A program made the translations under genes and the position numbers. The notes beneath the pieces are model-generated. The model was not told where the DNA came from. It searched no databases and was given only the letters and a program-made list of their open reading frames with translations. A DNA stretch of 64,000 nucleotides from CAIKNB01 sp964415965. Its GTDB lineage: Bacteria; Patescibacteriota; Patescibacteriia; 2-12-FULL-60-25. The DNA lies in the NCBI GenBank assembly GCA_964415965.1, contig CAYQCK010000003.1:1-64000 (forward strand), given 5' to 3'. This document shows, one piece after another, positions 8,075 to 16,286 of this stretch (its first letter is position 1; the number at the start of each line of letters is the position of its first letter).

Positions 8075-9940
8075 TCACATCTCCTCCGGCACCGGGATGC
8101 CGAGGAGGTCCAAGCCCAATATCATGACGGAGGCCGCCGAAGCCACGAGCTGGAGGCGCGCCTGCTTCACGCCGAAAGGCGCCTCCAGGACCTTCACGTC
8201 GCGATAGAATTCGTTGGCCGCCGTTGCTGCGGCCAGGCACCACTGGGCCAAACCCGACGGGTCGAGTTCCGCGCCCGCGGCTTTGACTGCCGCCGGGAAA
8301 TCCGCGAGCTGGATGGCCAGCTTCTTTTCGGCCGGTTCGGTCAGCTGGAGCCTGTCCCCCGCCTCGACCCCCGTCTCCGGTTTCCAGTCCGCCTTGCGCA
8401 GGATGGATTTGAGCCGCGTCACGGCGTACTGCACATACGGACCCGTGTCGCCGTCGAACGACAGGGATTTCTCGAGGTCGAAAGTGATTATCTTCTCGCT
8501 GTCCTGCCGGAGCATCCCGAACTTGAGTCCGCCCATGGCCAAGCACCAGGCCACATGCTCGACTTTGCCGTCCGGCCAATCCTCATGGCGCTTGCGCGTC
8601 TCGCCCCTGGCGTACCCGACGACCTCATCCCGGAAGCTTCCGTAAGTCACGACATTGCCCTCGCGGCTCGACATCGCGCCGCTCTTGAGCGTCAGGAATT
8701 CGTAGCCGACATACTCCAGAGGCTTCTTGACCCCCATCAGCTCCAATGTCCGGAAGAGCTGTTTGAAATACAGCGACTGCCGGAAATCGACCACGTGCAG
8801 GCTGCGCTCGAGCTTGGGGTATTCCTCGAATTTGAGCTTCGCCAGCGCCAGGTCCTTGGTCGCGTAGAGCGAAGTGCCGTCAGATTTCCGCACCAGGAAG
8901 ACACCCAGCTTCTCCTGCTCCAGGTCGACGACGATAGCTCCCTGGCTCGGTCGGGCGATGCCGTTCTTCAGGAGTTCGTCCACGATGCGCTGGCCCGCGT
9001 CCACCACCTCGCTCTCGAAATACGGTCGGTCGATAGCCACGCCCAGTTCCTGGAACACCTGCGTCATTTCGGCCACGGACCAACGGCGCGTCTCCTGCCA
9101 AATCCTCATCCACCCCGGCTTTTTGGCCTCCAGATCCAGCTGCACTTGCGACACTTGGGTCTTCCAATCCGGGTTCTCCTCCAAGAGCTTGCTGGCTTCG
9201 GCGTACAGCTGCCCGAGATACTGGCCGGTGCGCCGGTCTTTCGGGATGGACGAAAGCATCGCGTCAGCCATGGCTTCATCCAAATCCGCCAGGACGTGCG
9301 CCGTCCACTGCTCGGCATCCATGCCCGGCTCTTCCGGCTCGCCTTTCTTGGCCTTCTGCGGTTTCGGTTGGGCCACGGCGCCCGAATGGGTGCGCGCCAA
9401 AAGCCACAGGCACTTGGCCACATGCGCGCCTACGTCGCCGTGGTAACTCGCGGACACGACTTTCCAGCCGTTGGCCTGCAGCGCCTTGGCCAGGGATACC
9501 CCGAGGACCAGGTTGCGCAGATGCCCGACGTGGATTTCCTTGTGCGTGTTCGGCTGGGCGTATTCGACCATGACCTGGCGGCCTTGGCCTTCGTCGGTGG
9601 CGCCGTATCTGCCCGCGTGATGTTCGATTTCCTGGACGATGCGCGACACGAAATCACCCGTCTTCAAGGTGACGTTGAGATACGGACCGGTCGCGCTGAC
9701 GCTCTCGATGGTATGGTCGCCCTCCCCGAGCTTGCCCGCGATGTCCTTGGCGACGTCTGCCGGGCTTTTGCCGAGCTGCTTCGAGGCCTTGAAACAGCCG
9801 AAAGCCATGTCGCCAAGCTTCGCGTCCGGCGGTTTGCCGAGATCCTCGATGCCGACCTCGACCTTCAGCGCCTCGGTCGACAGGGCTTCGGAGATTTTCC
9901 GCGCGACGTGCAGTTTTATCGCTTCCCAGGTATAGGTCAT
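8075..9940 (-). CDS. argS: Arginyl-tRNA synthetase
   Basis: A class I synthetase of 621 residues, the usual length. It charges tRNA-Arg in the cytoplasm. The N-terminal Add-1 domain (about 1-110) precedes the Rossmann catalytic core with the HIGH motif as HVGH in NTHKEIHVGHLRN (about 138) and the KMSKS-equivalent loop GAMSSREGN (about 420), both typical of ArgRS. The C-terminal anticodon-binding helical domain ends in LLGIPVPEEM. The start ATG overlaps the tyrS stop by four bases (ATGA type), so the two are translationally coupled. The intrinsic terminator at 8013-8040 follows. Confidence 0.97.
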   Translation of the reverse strand: MTYTWEAIKLHVARKISEALSTEALKVEVGIEDLGKPPDAKLGDMAFGCFKASKQLGKSPADVAKDIAGKLGEGDHTIESVSATGPYLNVTLKTGDFVSRIVQEIEHHAGRYGATDEGQGRQVMVEYAQPNTHKEIHVGHLRNLVLGVSLAKALQANGWKVVSASYHGDVGAHVAKCLWLLARTHSGAVAQPKPQKAKKGEPEEPGMDAEQWTAHVLADLDEAMADAMLSSIPKDRRTGQYLGQLYAEASKLLEENPDWKTQVSQVQLDLEAKKPGWMRIWQETRRWSVAEMTQVFQELGVAIDRPYFESEVVDAGQRIVDELLKNGIARPSQGAIVVDLEQEKLGVFLVRKSDGTSLYATKDLALAKLKFEEYPKLERSLHVVDFRQSLYFKQLFRTLELMGVKKPLEYVGYEFLTLKSGAMSSREGNVVTYGSFRDEVVGYARGETRKRHEDWPDGKVEHVAWCLAMGGLKFGMLRQDSEKIITFDLEKSLSFDGDTGPYVQYAVTRLKSILRKADWKPETGVEAGDRLQLTEPAEKKLAIQLADFPAAVKAAGAELDPSGLAQWCLAAATAANEFYRDVKVLEAPFGVKQARLQLVASAASVMILGLDLLGIPVPEEM

Positions 9941-11313
9941 ACCAGTTTCACGAAGAACCGCTTGCCCTTCTGGATGACCGACCCGGCCGCGGCTTCCGAC
10001 TCGGCATCATCCACGATTACGTCATCGATTTTGACCGCGCCCTGCTCGATCTGCCGCCGCGCTTCGCTCTTGGAGGGCACTAGGCCGGACTCGACCAGGG
10101 CGTCCACTATTTTTACGCTGCCGGAGACCTTCAGCTCGGGGATTTCGTCCGGCACCTCGTGTTTCTGGTGCACGGTCGTGAAATGCCCCTCGGCCTTGTC
10201 CGCCGCCTCTGCCGACACGAAAGCACGCACGACTTCCTTGGCCAAGCGGCGCTTGAAGCCCATCGGGTTTTCGCCGTCTTCCATGGCCGACTTCATCTTC
10301 TCGATGTCTCCGTCCGGGACGTCGGTACACAGCTCGAACCCCGGGATGATCATCCCGTCGGTCCAGCTCATGACCTTGCCGTACATGTCTTCCGGCGCAT
10401 CCTGCAGCGTGATCATGTTGCCCTCGCTCTTGCCCATCTTCTTGCCGGTCGGGTCGGTCAGGAGCTTGCAGGTCAGGACGAATTTTTCCTTGCCCTTCAT
10501 CTCCCGCATCAGCGTCCTTCCGGCCAGCATGTTGAACGTCTGGTCGTTGCCCCCGATTTCCAGGTCCACGTCCATGGCCACCGAGTCATAGCCCTGCATC
10601 AGCGGATACAGGATTTCGTGGAGATACACAGGCCGCGGCGAATGGACCTCGCCGGCCGATTCCGGGGAATATTCGTGACGGCATTTCTTGCACTTCCAAA
10701 GACGGTCCTCGTCGTAGGTCGAGACCAAGATGTGGTTGCCCTTCTCGTCGGTCGACGTCTCCTGCGTGTCCGCCGACATGTAGTTCTCGTTGCCGCACTT
10801 AGGGCAGGCCGAACGCCACGACATCCGCCGCCGGAACATGTCGCGTTCCAGCGTCTGCTGGACCGTGAAGTGTGACGCCAGCTCCACCACGTCGGCGAAC
10901 GTCATCTTGCCCAGCCAGTCGTTGTTGAACTTGAGCTCGACCGGATTGTCCCCGCCGAAATCCAAGATCTTGGAAGCCTGTTCCTGATAACCCTTGCAGT
11001 TCTCGAGGACCTGTTCGCGCGTCAGCTTGACCCTGGTCGCCGTCTTGTCCGTCGGGTCGCCGATCATCGCGGTGAAATCCCCGATGAGCAGGATGACCCG
11101 ATGCCCCAACCTCTGGAGCTCGGCGAGTTTGCGCAACGCGATGGCGTGTCCGAGATGCAGGGACGGCCCGCTCGGGTCCACGCCCAGGTAGACGGTGATG
11201 CGCTTGCCGGATTTCAGGAGCGCGCCGAGCGCTTCCGGCGTCGGGTACACGTTCTCCACGGCACGCGTCAGGAACGCGGCCACCGCGGCTTGGTCGGTAT
11301 TTACGTTTTCCAT
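9937..11313 (-). CDS. tyrS: Tyrosyl-tRNA synthetase with an inserted zinc ribbon
   Basis: 458 residues from ATG 11313, preceded by GAGG; the open frame upstream has no start context and low similarity. The core shows the HIGH motif as HLGH (about 51), the tyrosine-site region DLEIGGNDQTFNMLAGR and the KMSKS loop KKMGKSEGN (about 291). The C-terminal S4-like RNA-binding domain includes SEARRQIEQGAVKID. Between the catalytic halves there is an extra segment (about 173-213) with CPKCGNE and WKCKKCRHEY, two CxxC pairs of a zinc ribbon, where ordinary TyrRS has a short connection. It is cotranscribed with argS (four-base overlap). Confidence 0.95.
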   Translation of the reverse strand: MENVNTDQAAVAAFLTRAVENVYPTPEALGALLKSGKRITVYLGVDPSGPSLHLGHAIALRKLAELQRLGHRVILLIGDFTAMIGDPTDKTATRVKLTREQVLENCKGYQEQASKILDFGGDNPVELKFNNDWLGKMTFADVVELASHFTVQQTLERDMFRRRMSWRSACPKCGNENYMSADTQETSTDEKGNHILVSTYDEDRLWKCKKCRHEYSPESAGEVHSPRPVYLHEILYPLMQGYDSVAMDVDLEIGGNDQTFNMLAGRTLMREMKGKEKFVLTCKLLTDPTGKKMGKSEGNMITLQDAPEDMYGKVMSWTDGMIIPGFELCTDVPDGDIEKMKSAMEDGENPMGFKRRLAKEVVRAFVSAEAADKAEGHFTTVHQKHEVPDEIPELKVSGSVKIVDALVESGLVPSKSEARRQIEQGAVKIDDVIVDDAESEAAAGSVIQKGKRFFVKLV

Positions 11314-11478
11314 ACGCCTCAAGACTAACGGAAACGGCGTAAATATGCAAAATTTCCGGCGCTGGCGCCGACCCGGGCAAAACCCTCCCGAAGGGCACGG
11401 ATTTATCCCTAACTTCTGCACATCCGACCCTGCACACGAGGTGTTTCGCGTGCTACACTCCGGCACCGGGAGAAACTG

Positions 11479-12114
11479 ATGGACTATTCGCACATTTCAT
11501 CTTGCCGCGATGTCGATGAGGAAGTCTTCGCCTCGGCCTCACTCAAGCGCGGAAGCTCCCTCAAGCTGCTGGCGCGCCTCTGCGACATCTGCACCCCCGA
11601 CTCCGGCGAGGAGCACCTCATGGTGTTCGTCGCGCGGATCGCCATGCGCGATTGGCTCAAGGGCTGCGTCCGCCTGGACATCCACCGGTTGGCCGACGGC
11701 CTGAACGTCCTGATCCTCGCCTGCGAGGAAGGCAGTGAGGCCGCGGAACTCGTCTTCGAACGCGAATTCCGCTCCAGTTTCGGCCGGCTCAAGCTCATCA
11801 GCGAGGATGCCGCGGCCATCCTGCCCTTCGCGGTCTACGAGTCCACGGAACAGCACCTTTCGCTCGAAGCCCTGCGCTTCAAGCGCGCCTCGACCGTGCC
11901 TCCCGCGCCGTTCCTCGACGCCAGCGCGCGCCTGAGCGACAAGCTCAGCCTCAGCTACGAAAGCGTCTACACCTCGGCGGAAGACGACCCCGAAGGCACG
12001 GCCGTCACCCAAAAACGCTTCGTGGCGCAACCGCTCGATGCGGTCCTCGAGTCCCGCCATGCGCTCACCTCAAGAGGCCTGTCCGCGGACGACCTCGATT
12101 CGGACTGGACCTGA
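11479..12114 (+). CDS. Conserved-looking hypothetical protein
   Basis: 211 residues, ATG 11479 with GGGAGA about six bases upstream. It is divergent from tyrS and carries its own terminator at 12146-12178. No membrane segment, signal peptide or recognised motif is visible. The N-terminal half is mixed alpha/beta and ends with the regular helix SEAAELVFEREFRSSFGRL; the C-terminal part is polar and acidic, ending LSADDLDSDWT. Cysteines occur in a DICTPDSGEEH context but no metal site is evident. The protein should be soluble and cytoplasmic. I do not recognise the family. Confidence 0.7.
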   Translation: MDYSHISSCRDVDEEVFASASLKRGSSLKLLARLCDICTPDSGEEHLMVFVARIAMRDWLKGCVRLDIHRLADGLNVLILACEEGSEAAELVFEREFRSSFGRLKLISEDAAAILPFAVYESTEQHLSLEALRFKRASTVPPAPFLDASARLSDKLSLSYESVYTSAEDDPEGTAVTQKRFVAQPLDAVLESRHALTSRGLSADDLDSDWT

Positions 12115-12145
12115 ACCGCCCCGGAATTCCGGCTCGCGGTCCATC

Positions 12146-12178
12146 GCCCCCACGGCACTCGCCTGGGGGCTGTTTTTA
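12146..12178 (+). terminator. Intrinsic terminator
   Basis: Stem GCCCCCA / TGGGGGC followed by TGTTTTT, just after the hypothetical gene ending at 12114. Confidence 0.8.
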
Positions 12179-12181
12179 TCC

Positions 12182-12216
12182 AAAAGGCGCGGCCTGAGCC
12201 GCGCCATTTTTCTTTT
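12182..12216. terminator. Intrinsic terminator after valS, bidirectional
   Basis: Stem GGCGCGG / CCGCGCC with T-runs on both sides. It lies between the convergent hypothetical gene and valS. Confidence 0.8.
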
Positions 12217-12223
12217 CAGCCCT

Positions 12224-14887
12224 TCAGGCCTTACCTGCCAGCGCCTTCAGCTTCGCCTCCGCTTCGGCCAACTTGGCCTTCATCCCGTCCACGACCTTGG
12301 CCGGGGCCTTGGACGTGAATTCCGTATCCGCCAGCTTGGCGCGCGTGGATTCGATGTACGGCTTGAGCGCCGCGATTTCCTTTTCGGCTTTGGCCTTCTC
12401 CTTCTCGGCGTCGACGGTGCCCGCGGCGTTTATGCCGAATGGCACGGTTCCGCTGACGCCGCTGGCCCAGCCTTCAGGCAAGGAATCGACGGTTTTCAGC
12501 TCGGACAGGCGCGCCAACTGCTTGATGATGGCTGAATTTCCTTCGATATCCCCGCCTGGCGCGATGACCGCGGCTTCCACGAACGCCGCCGCCTCGATGC
12601 CCTGCTCGGCGCGCAGCCTTCGGAGGTCGGTTATGAGTGTCCTCATGGTTTCGAATTCCGGAACATCCTGGATTCCCGCCTTCGCGGGGATGACAGGAGA
12701 AGTTGGCCACTCCGCGACGATCAATTCCTTGTTGCCCATCAGGCCCCAGATATATTCGGTCACGAAAGGCATGAAGGGATGCCAGAGTTTGATGACGGTC
12801 TCGAGCACATGGCGCAGGATCGCCTCTTTCCCCTTCTCGATCTTGGCTATCTCGAGATACCAATCGGCCAGATCGCCCCAGGTGAAATCGCGCAGCATCT
12901 CGCCGGCCTGCGAGAACTGGTAGTCGCCGATGAGCTTGGTGACGCGCCCCTGGACTTCGGACAGGCGCGACAAAATCCACTTGTCGGCCAACGTCTTCGG
13001 TTCGACCGGCGCCGCCTTGTCCGTCTCCCCGATCTGCATCAGGATGAACCGCGAGATGTTCCAGAGCTTGTTGGTGAAATTCCGGAAGTCCTTGATCTTC
13101 TCCTCGGACAGCTTCTGGTCCATGCCCGGCGAAGTGCCCATGACGAGCGAAAGGCGCACCGCGTCCGTGCCGAATTTCGGGATGAGTTCGAGCGGATCCA
13201 GCACGTTGCCGAGGGACTTGGACATCTTGCGCCCCTGGTCGTCGCGCACCAGGCCGTGGAGATACACATCCTTGAACGGCACTTCGCCGAGCGCGTACGC
13301 CGACATCAGGATCATGCGCGCCACCCAAAAGAACAGGATGTCGTAGCCCGTCTCGAGCACGGCCGTCGGATGGTACGTCTTGAGCTCGCCGGTCTTCACG
13401 GGATTCCCGTCGGCGTCGACCGACGCGTCGTTTGGCCAACCCAAAGTCGAGAACGTCCACATGCCCGACGAGAACCAGGTGTCGAGCGTGTCGGGGTCGC
13501 GCTCCCAGCCTTCGCCCGGCGATTCGTTGCCGACTTTGACGTCTTCGCCCTTATACCACACCGGAACCTGGTGCCCGAACCAGATCTGGCGCGAGATGCA
13601 CCAGTCGCGCAGGTTGTCGATCCAATGGAAATAGATCTTCTCGAAGGATTCCGGGAGGATGCGAGTCTGGCCGGACGAGACGGCATGACGCATCAGGTCC
13701 TTGAGTGTGGCCTCTTCGCCTTTTTTCCATTTGCCGAGGGTGTTCTGCCTGAGCTTGAACGGCTTGTTCACCCGGATCCACCATTGCAGCATGGGCAATT
13801 GCTCGACCGTGCCGCCGCCGCGCTCCGCGACCATCAGGTTCTGCGGGACGGCCTCTTTCTTGATGACGCAGCCCGCGGCCTCGAGCGTCTCGACGGCCTT
13901 CTTCCTGGCCTCGAGCGTCGACAATCCCGCGAACCCGTCGCCGGCTTCGGCCGTCATCTTCGCGTCGGGACCGATGACCTGGACCATGGGCAGGCCGTGG
14001 CGCTCGGCCATCTCGGCGTCGATCATCGAATGCGCCGGCGTCACGCCGAGCGCGCCCGTGCCGAAAGCCGGGTCCACTTCCCTGTCGGCGATGACTTTGA
14101 CCGTGATGCGCTTGCCGCAATACTCCGCCGTCAGCGTCTGGCCGACATACTTCGCGTACCGCTCGTCATCCGGATGCACCGCGACCGCCGTGTCGCCGAA
14201 CTTGGTCTCGGCGCGCGTGGTCGAGATGGCGATGGGGAAATTTTTGTCGTACGTGAAAGTCACGAGCTCGGCCTGCGTCTCCTTGTGCAGCACCTCGTCG
14301 TCCGACAGCGTGGTCTTGAACTGCGGGTCCCAGTTGACCACGCGGTTGCCACGCTCGATGAGCCCGTCCTCATGCATCATGGCGAACATGGCGTTGACCG
14401 CCTTGTTCCGCTCGTCGTCCAGCGTATATTTCTCGCGCGCCCAATCCATCGAAGAACCCATCTTCTTGCACTGCTCGACGATGGTGTCGCGCGACTGCTG
14501 GGCGAAGGCGCGGACGCGTTTCAGGAATTCCTCGCGTCCCAAATCATGCCGCGGATGGGCTATTCCCTCTTTGATCAGGATCTGTTCCACCTTGACCTGC
14601 GTCGAGATGGCCGCGTGGTCCGTCCCCGGGATCCAATACGTCTTTTTCCCGGCCATGCGGTTGAACCGGATGAGCAGGTCCTCGACCGCCAGCATCTTGG
14701 CATGGCCGAGATGCAAAGTACCGGTCCGGTTCGGCGGCGGCAGCACGATGCAGTACGGCTCGCCTTTCAGGTTGCGCTCCGGCAGCTTGTCCGGGTCGAA
14801 GTAGCCCGACGCCTCCCAGGCTCGGAAGATGTCGTTTTCGACGGCCGCGGCATCGTAGGTTTTGGGCAATTCTGCTTGGTTTGGCAT
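12224..14887 (-). CDS. valS: Valyl-tRNA synthetase carrying an in-frame repeat peptide
   Basis: 887 residues from ATG 14887 (MPNQAELPKTYD), of normal family length. It is a class I synthetase that charges tRNA-Val. The HIGH motif is in GTLHLGHAKM (about 57-66) and KMSKS in GRKMSKSLGN (about 555). The editing domain lies between them, followed by the anticodon-binding domain and the C-terminal coiled coil (KAEKEIAALKPYIES), as in bacterial ValRS. Near residue 735 the peptide SPVIPAKAGIQ is inserted, encoded by a well-known kind of dispersed GC-rich palindrome (12669-12697). It lies at the edge of the anticodon domain, where a loop could tolerate it. The gene is convergent with the small gene at 11479 and divergent from the DHH gene. 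Confidence 0.97.
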   Translation of the reverse strand: MPNQAELPKTYDAAAVENDIFRAWEASGYFDPDKLPERNLKGEPYCIVLPPPNRTGTLHLGHAKMLAVEDLLIRFNRMAGKKTYWIPGTDHAAISTQVKVEQILIKEGIAHPRHDLGREEFLKRVRAFAQQSRDTIVEQCKKMGSSMDWAREKYTLDDERNKAVNAMFAMMHEDGLIERGNRVVNWDPQFKTTLSDDEVLHKETQAELVTFTYDKNFPIAISTTRAETKFGDTAVAVHPDDERYAKYVGQTLTAEYCGKRITVKVIADREVDPAFGTGALGVTPAHSMIDAEMAERHGLPMVQVIGPDAKMTAEAGDGFAGLSTLEARKKAVETLEAAGCVIKKEAVPQNLMVAERGGGTVEQLPMLQWWIRVNKPFKLRQNTLGKWKKGEEATLKDLMRHAVSSGQTRILPESFEKIYFHWIDNLRDWCISRQIWFGHQVPVWYKGEDVKVGNESPGEGWERDPDTLDTWFSSGMWTFSTLGWPNDASVDADGNPVKTGELKTYHPTAVLETGYDILFFWVARMILMSAYALGEVPFKDVYLHGLVRDDQGRKMSKSLGNVLDPLELIPKFGTDAVRLSLVMGTSPGMDQKLSEEKIKDFRNFTNKLWNISRFILMQIGETDKAAPVEPKTLADKWILSRLSEVQGRVTKLIGDYQFSQAGEMLRDFTWGDLADWYLEIAKIEKGKEAILRHVLETVIKLWHPFMPFVTEYIWGLMGNKELIVAEWPTSPVIPAKAGIQDVPEFETMRTLITDLRRLRAEQGIEAAAFVEAAVIAPGGDIEGNSAIIKQLARLSELKTVDSLPEGWASGVSGTVPFGINAAGTVDAEKEKAKAEKEIAALKPYIESTRAKLADTEFTSKAPAKVVDGMKAKLAEAEAKLKALAGKA
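12669..12697 (-). repeat. In-frame dispersed repeat (VIPAKAGIQ type) inside valS
   Basis: On the coding strand it reads TCATCCCCGCGAAGGCGGG and on into AATCCAG. This inverted-repeat family is found between genes in many bacteria and here is translated as PVIPAKAGIQ. A diverged relative lies at 54867-54918. Confidence 0.8.
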
Positions 14888-15006
14888 GGTAACGATAGTA
14901 CTTGGTTGACTTGCCTGACGCAAATCGCTCAGCAAAGGCAGAAATCGGCGTTTTGTTTGTAAATAGTTTAGTTAACAAAAAATGGCTGAAATAAGCCAAA
15001 AAACCC

Positions 15007-15035
15007 TTGACCGCATTAATGTCAAAGAGTAAGCT
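15007..15035 (+). promoter_or_regulatory. Promoter of the DHH-family gene
   Basis: -35 TTGACC (15007-15012), a 17-base spacer, -10 TAAGCT (15030-15035), in an AT-rich divergent region between valS and the DHH gene. Confidence 0.55.
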
Positions 15036-15082
15036 GGCATATCGCGCTAATTGGAGGCAACCTGGCGCGATTTCCAGCCCAA

Positions 15083-16234
15083 ATGGCCTTGACTCAAGTC
15101 CAGCAGGCGATCGAACTCATCCAGCGCGCCGAGCGCATCCTGATCGCCACCAGACAACCGGCCACGACCGACGCCCTTGCGGCTGTCGCGTCCGTCTTGC
15201 TGTACCTGAACAAAGCCGGCAAGACGGCGGACGCCGTCGTCCCCGGTTTCGACCCCGCATCCGCTCCGGCGTTCCTGCGCGGCCTCGAAGCCGTCCGCCC
15301 GTCGTTGGGCGCCATCCGCGCCTTCGAAATCTCGCTCGACGTACGCCAGAATCCGCTCGACCAGCTGAAGTACGACGTGCAGGACGGCCAGCTCAAGATA
15401 ACCCTCGTCCCGAGGGGCGGCGAATGGTCGCCGAAAGACGTCAGCTTCCGCCACGGGCAGGACCGCTACGACCTCGTGCTGGCTTTGGATTGCCCGGACG
15501 TCCACGCGCTCGGCGACCTGTTCCGTGACCACGCCGACTTCCTGTACCGCACCAACACCATCAACATCGACCGCGATCCGGGCAACGAGCACTGGGGCCA
15601 GGTCAACCTGGTCGATCTGACCGCGGTCTCGACGACCGAAATCCTGTTCGGTTTGTTCTCGGCCTGGAACCGCAGCCTCATCGATGAAGACGCCGCCACC
15701 GCGCTTTTGGCCGGCATGATCTCCAAGACGCAGTCTTTCCGGACCTCGAACGTCTCGCCCAAGACACTGCAGGCCGCCTCCGACCTCGTGGCGATGGGCG
15801 CCCGGCGCGAGGATATCGTCCACGGGCTGTGGCGCACCCGGACCGTGCCGACGCTCAAGCTCTGGGGCCGGGCGCTTTCCCGCCTTGAGACCGACCGTGA
15901 AACCGGATTGGTCTGGACCTCCTTGTCGCGCCAGGACTTCATCGAAGCCGGCACCGACGAAAAGGCGCTCGACGGCATCGTCCGCGAGCTGGTCGGCTAT
16001 GCCCCGGAAGCCAAGGTCGTCATCCTCCTCCACGAATGCCAAGACGCCGGCCGCGGGGTCGTAGCCCAGCTCCATGCGCTGCCGCCCTTTTCGGCCGCGG
16101 AGCTGGGTCGCGTCTTCGGCGCCCACGGATCGCGCGAAAAGGTGGAATTTTCGCTCGGCCGAGAAACGAACCTCGTGGACGCCTCCCGGCTCGTCGTCGA
16201 CCGTCTGCGCGAAACGCTGAAGACGCTGAAATGA
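15083..16234 (+). CDS. DHH-family (NrnA-like) protein with degenerate active site
   Basis: 383 residues. The overall layout matches DHH/DHHA1 phosphoesterases such as NrnA, which degrade short oligonucleotides or pAp. The matching region runs from QPATTDALAAVASVLLYL, through VLALDCPDVHALGD and INIDRDPGNEHWGQVNLVD, to the C-terminal DHHA1 part. The metal ligands are largely gone: the motif normally starting with His reads RQPATTDA, the DHH triad reads DRD, and the GGGH loop of DHHA1 reads FGAHGS. It may therefore be a binding or structural protein rather than a nuclease. A GGAGG at 15053-15057 is far from the ATG but well placed for an in-frame CTG at 15062. It has its own promoter and terminator. 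Confidence 0.75.
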   Translation: MALTQVQQAIELIQRAERILIATRQPATTDALAAVASVLLYLNKAGKTADAVVPGFDPASAPAFLRGLEAVRPSLGAIRAFEISLDVRQNPLDQLKYDVQDGQLKITLVPRGGEWSPKDVSFRHGQDRYDLVLALDCPDVHALGDLFRDHADFLYRTNTINIDRDPGNEHWGQVNLVDLTAVSTTEILFGLFSAWNRSLIDEDAATALLAGMISKTQSFRTSNVSPKTLQAASDLVAMGARREDIVHGLWRTRTVPTLKLWGRALSRLETDRETGLVWTSLSRQDFIEAGTDEKALDGIVRELVGYAPEAKVVILLHECQDAGRGVVAQLHALPPFSAAELGRVFGAHGSREKVEFSLGRETNLVDASRLVVDRLRETLKTLK

Positions 16235-16246
16235 AAAGGTTAACGG

Positions 16247-16273
16247 AAAGAGCGGGGATTCCCGCTCTTTTTT
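16247..16273. terminator. Intrinsic terminator between convergent genes
   Basis: Perfect stem AAAGAGCGGG / CCCGCTCTTT followed by a T-run. It can serve the DHH gene and the convergent Cys-rich gene. Confidence 0.85.
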
Positions 16274-16286
16274 GTTCTGCATCCGA

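Noticed and set aside
11314..11493. Longer N-terminus for tyrS
   Set aside because: The upstream codons lack similarity to TyrRS. They overlap the start of the divergent gene at 11479, and GAGG precedes the ATG at 11313.
12779..14962. 727-codon open frame opposite valS
   Set aside because: It is an antisense shadow caused by GC-rich codon structure; valS is unambiguous on the other strand. The same applies to the long plus-strand frames opposite argS, the vault gene and the VanW gene.
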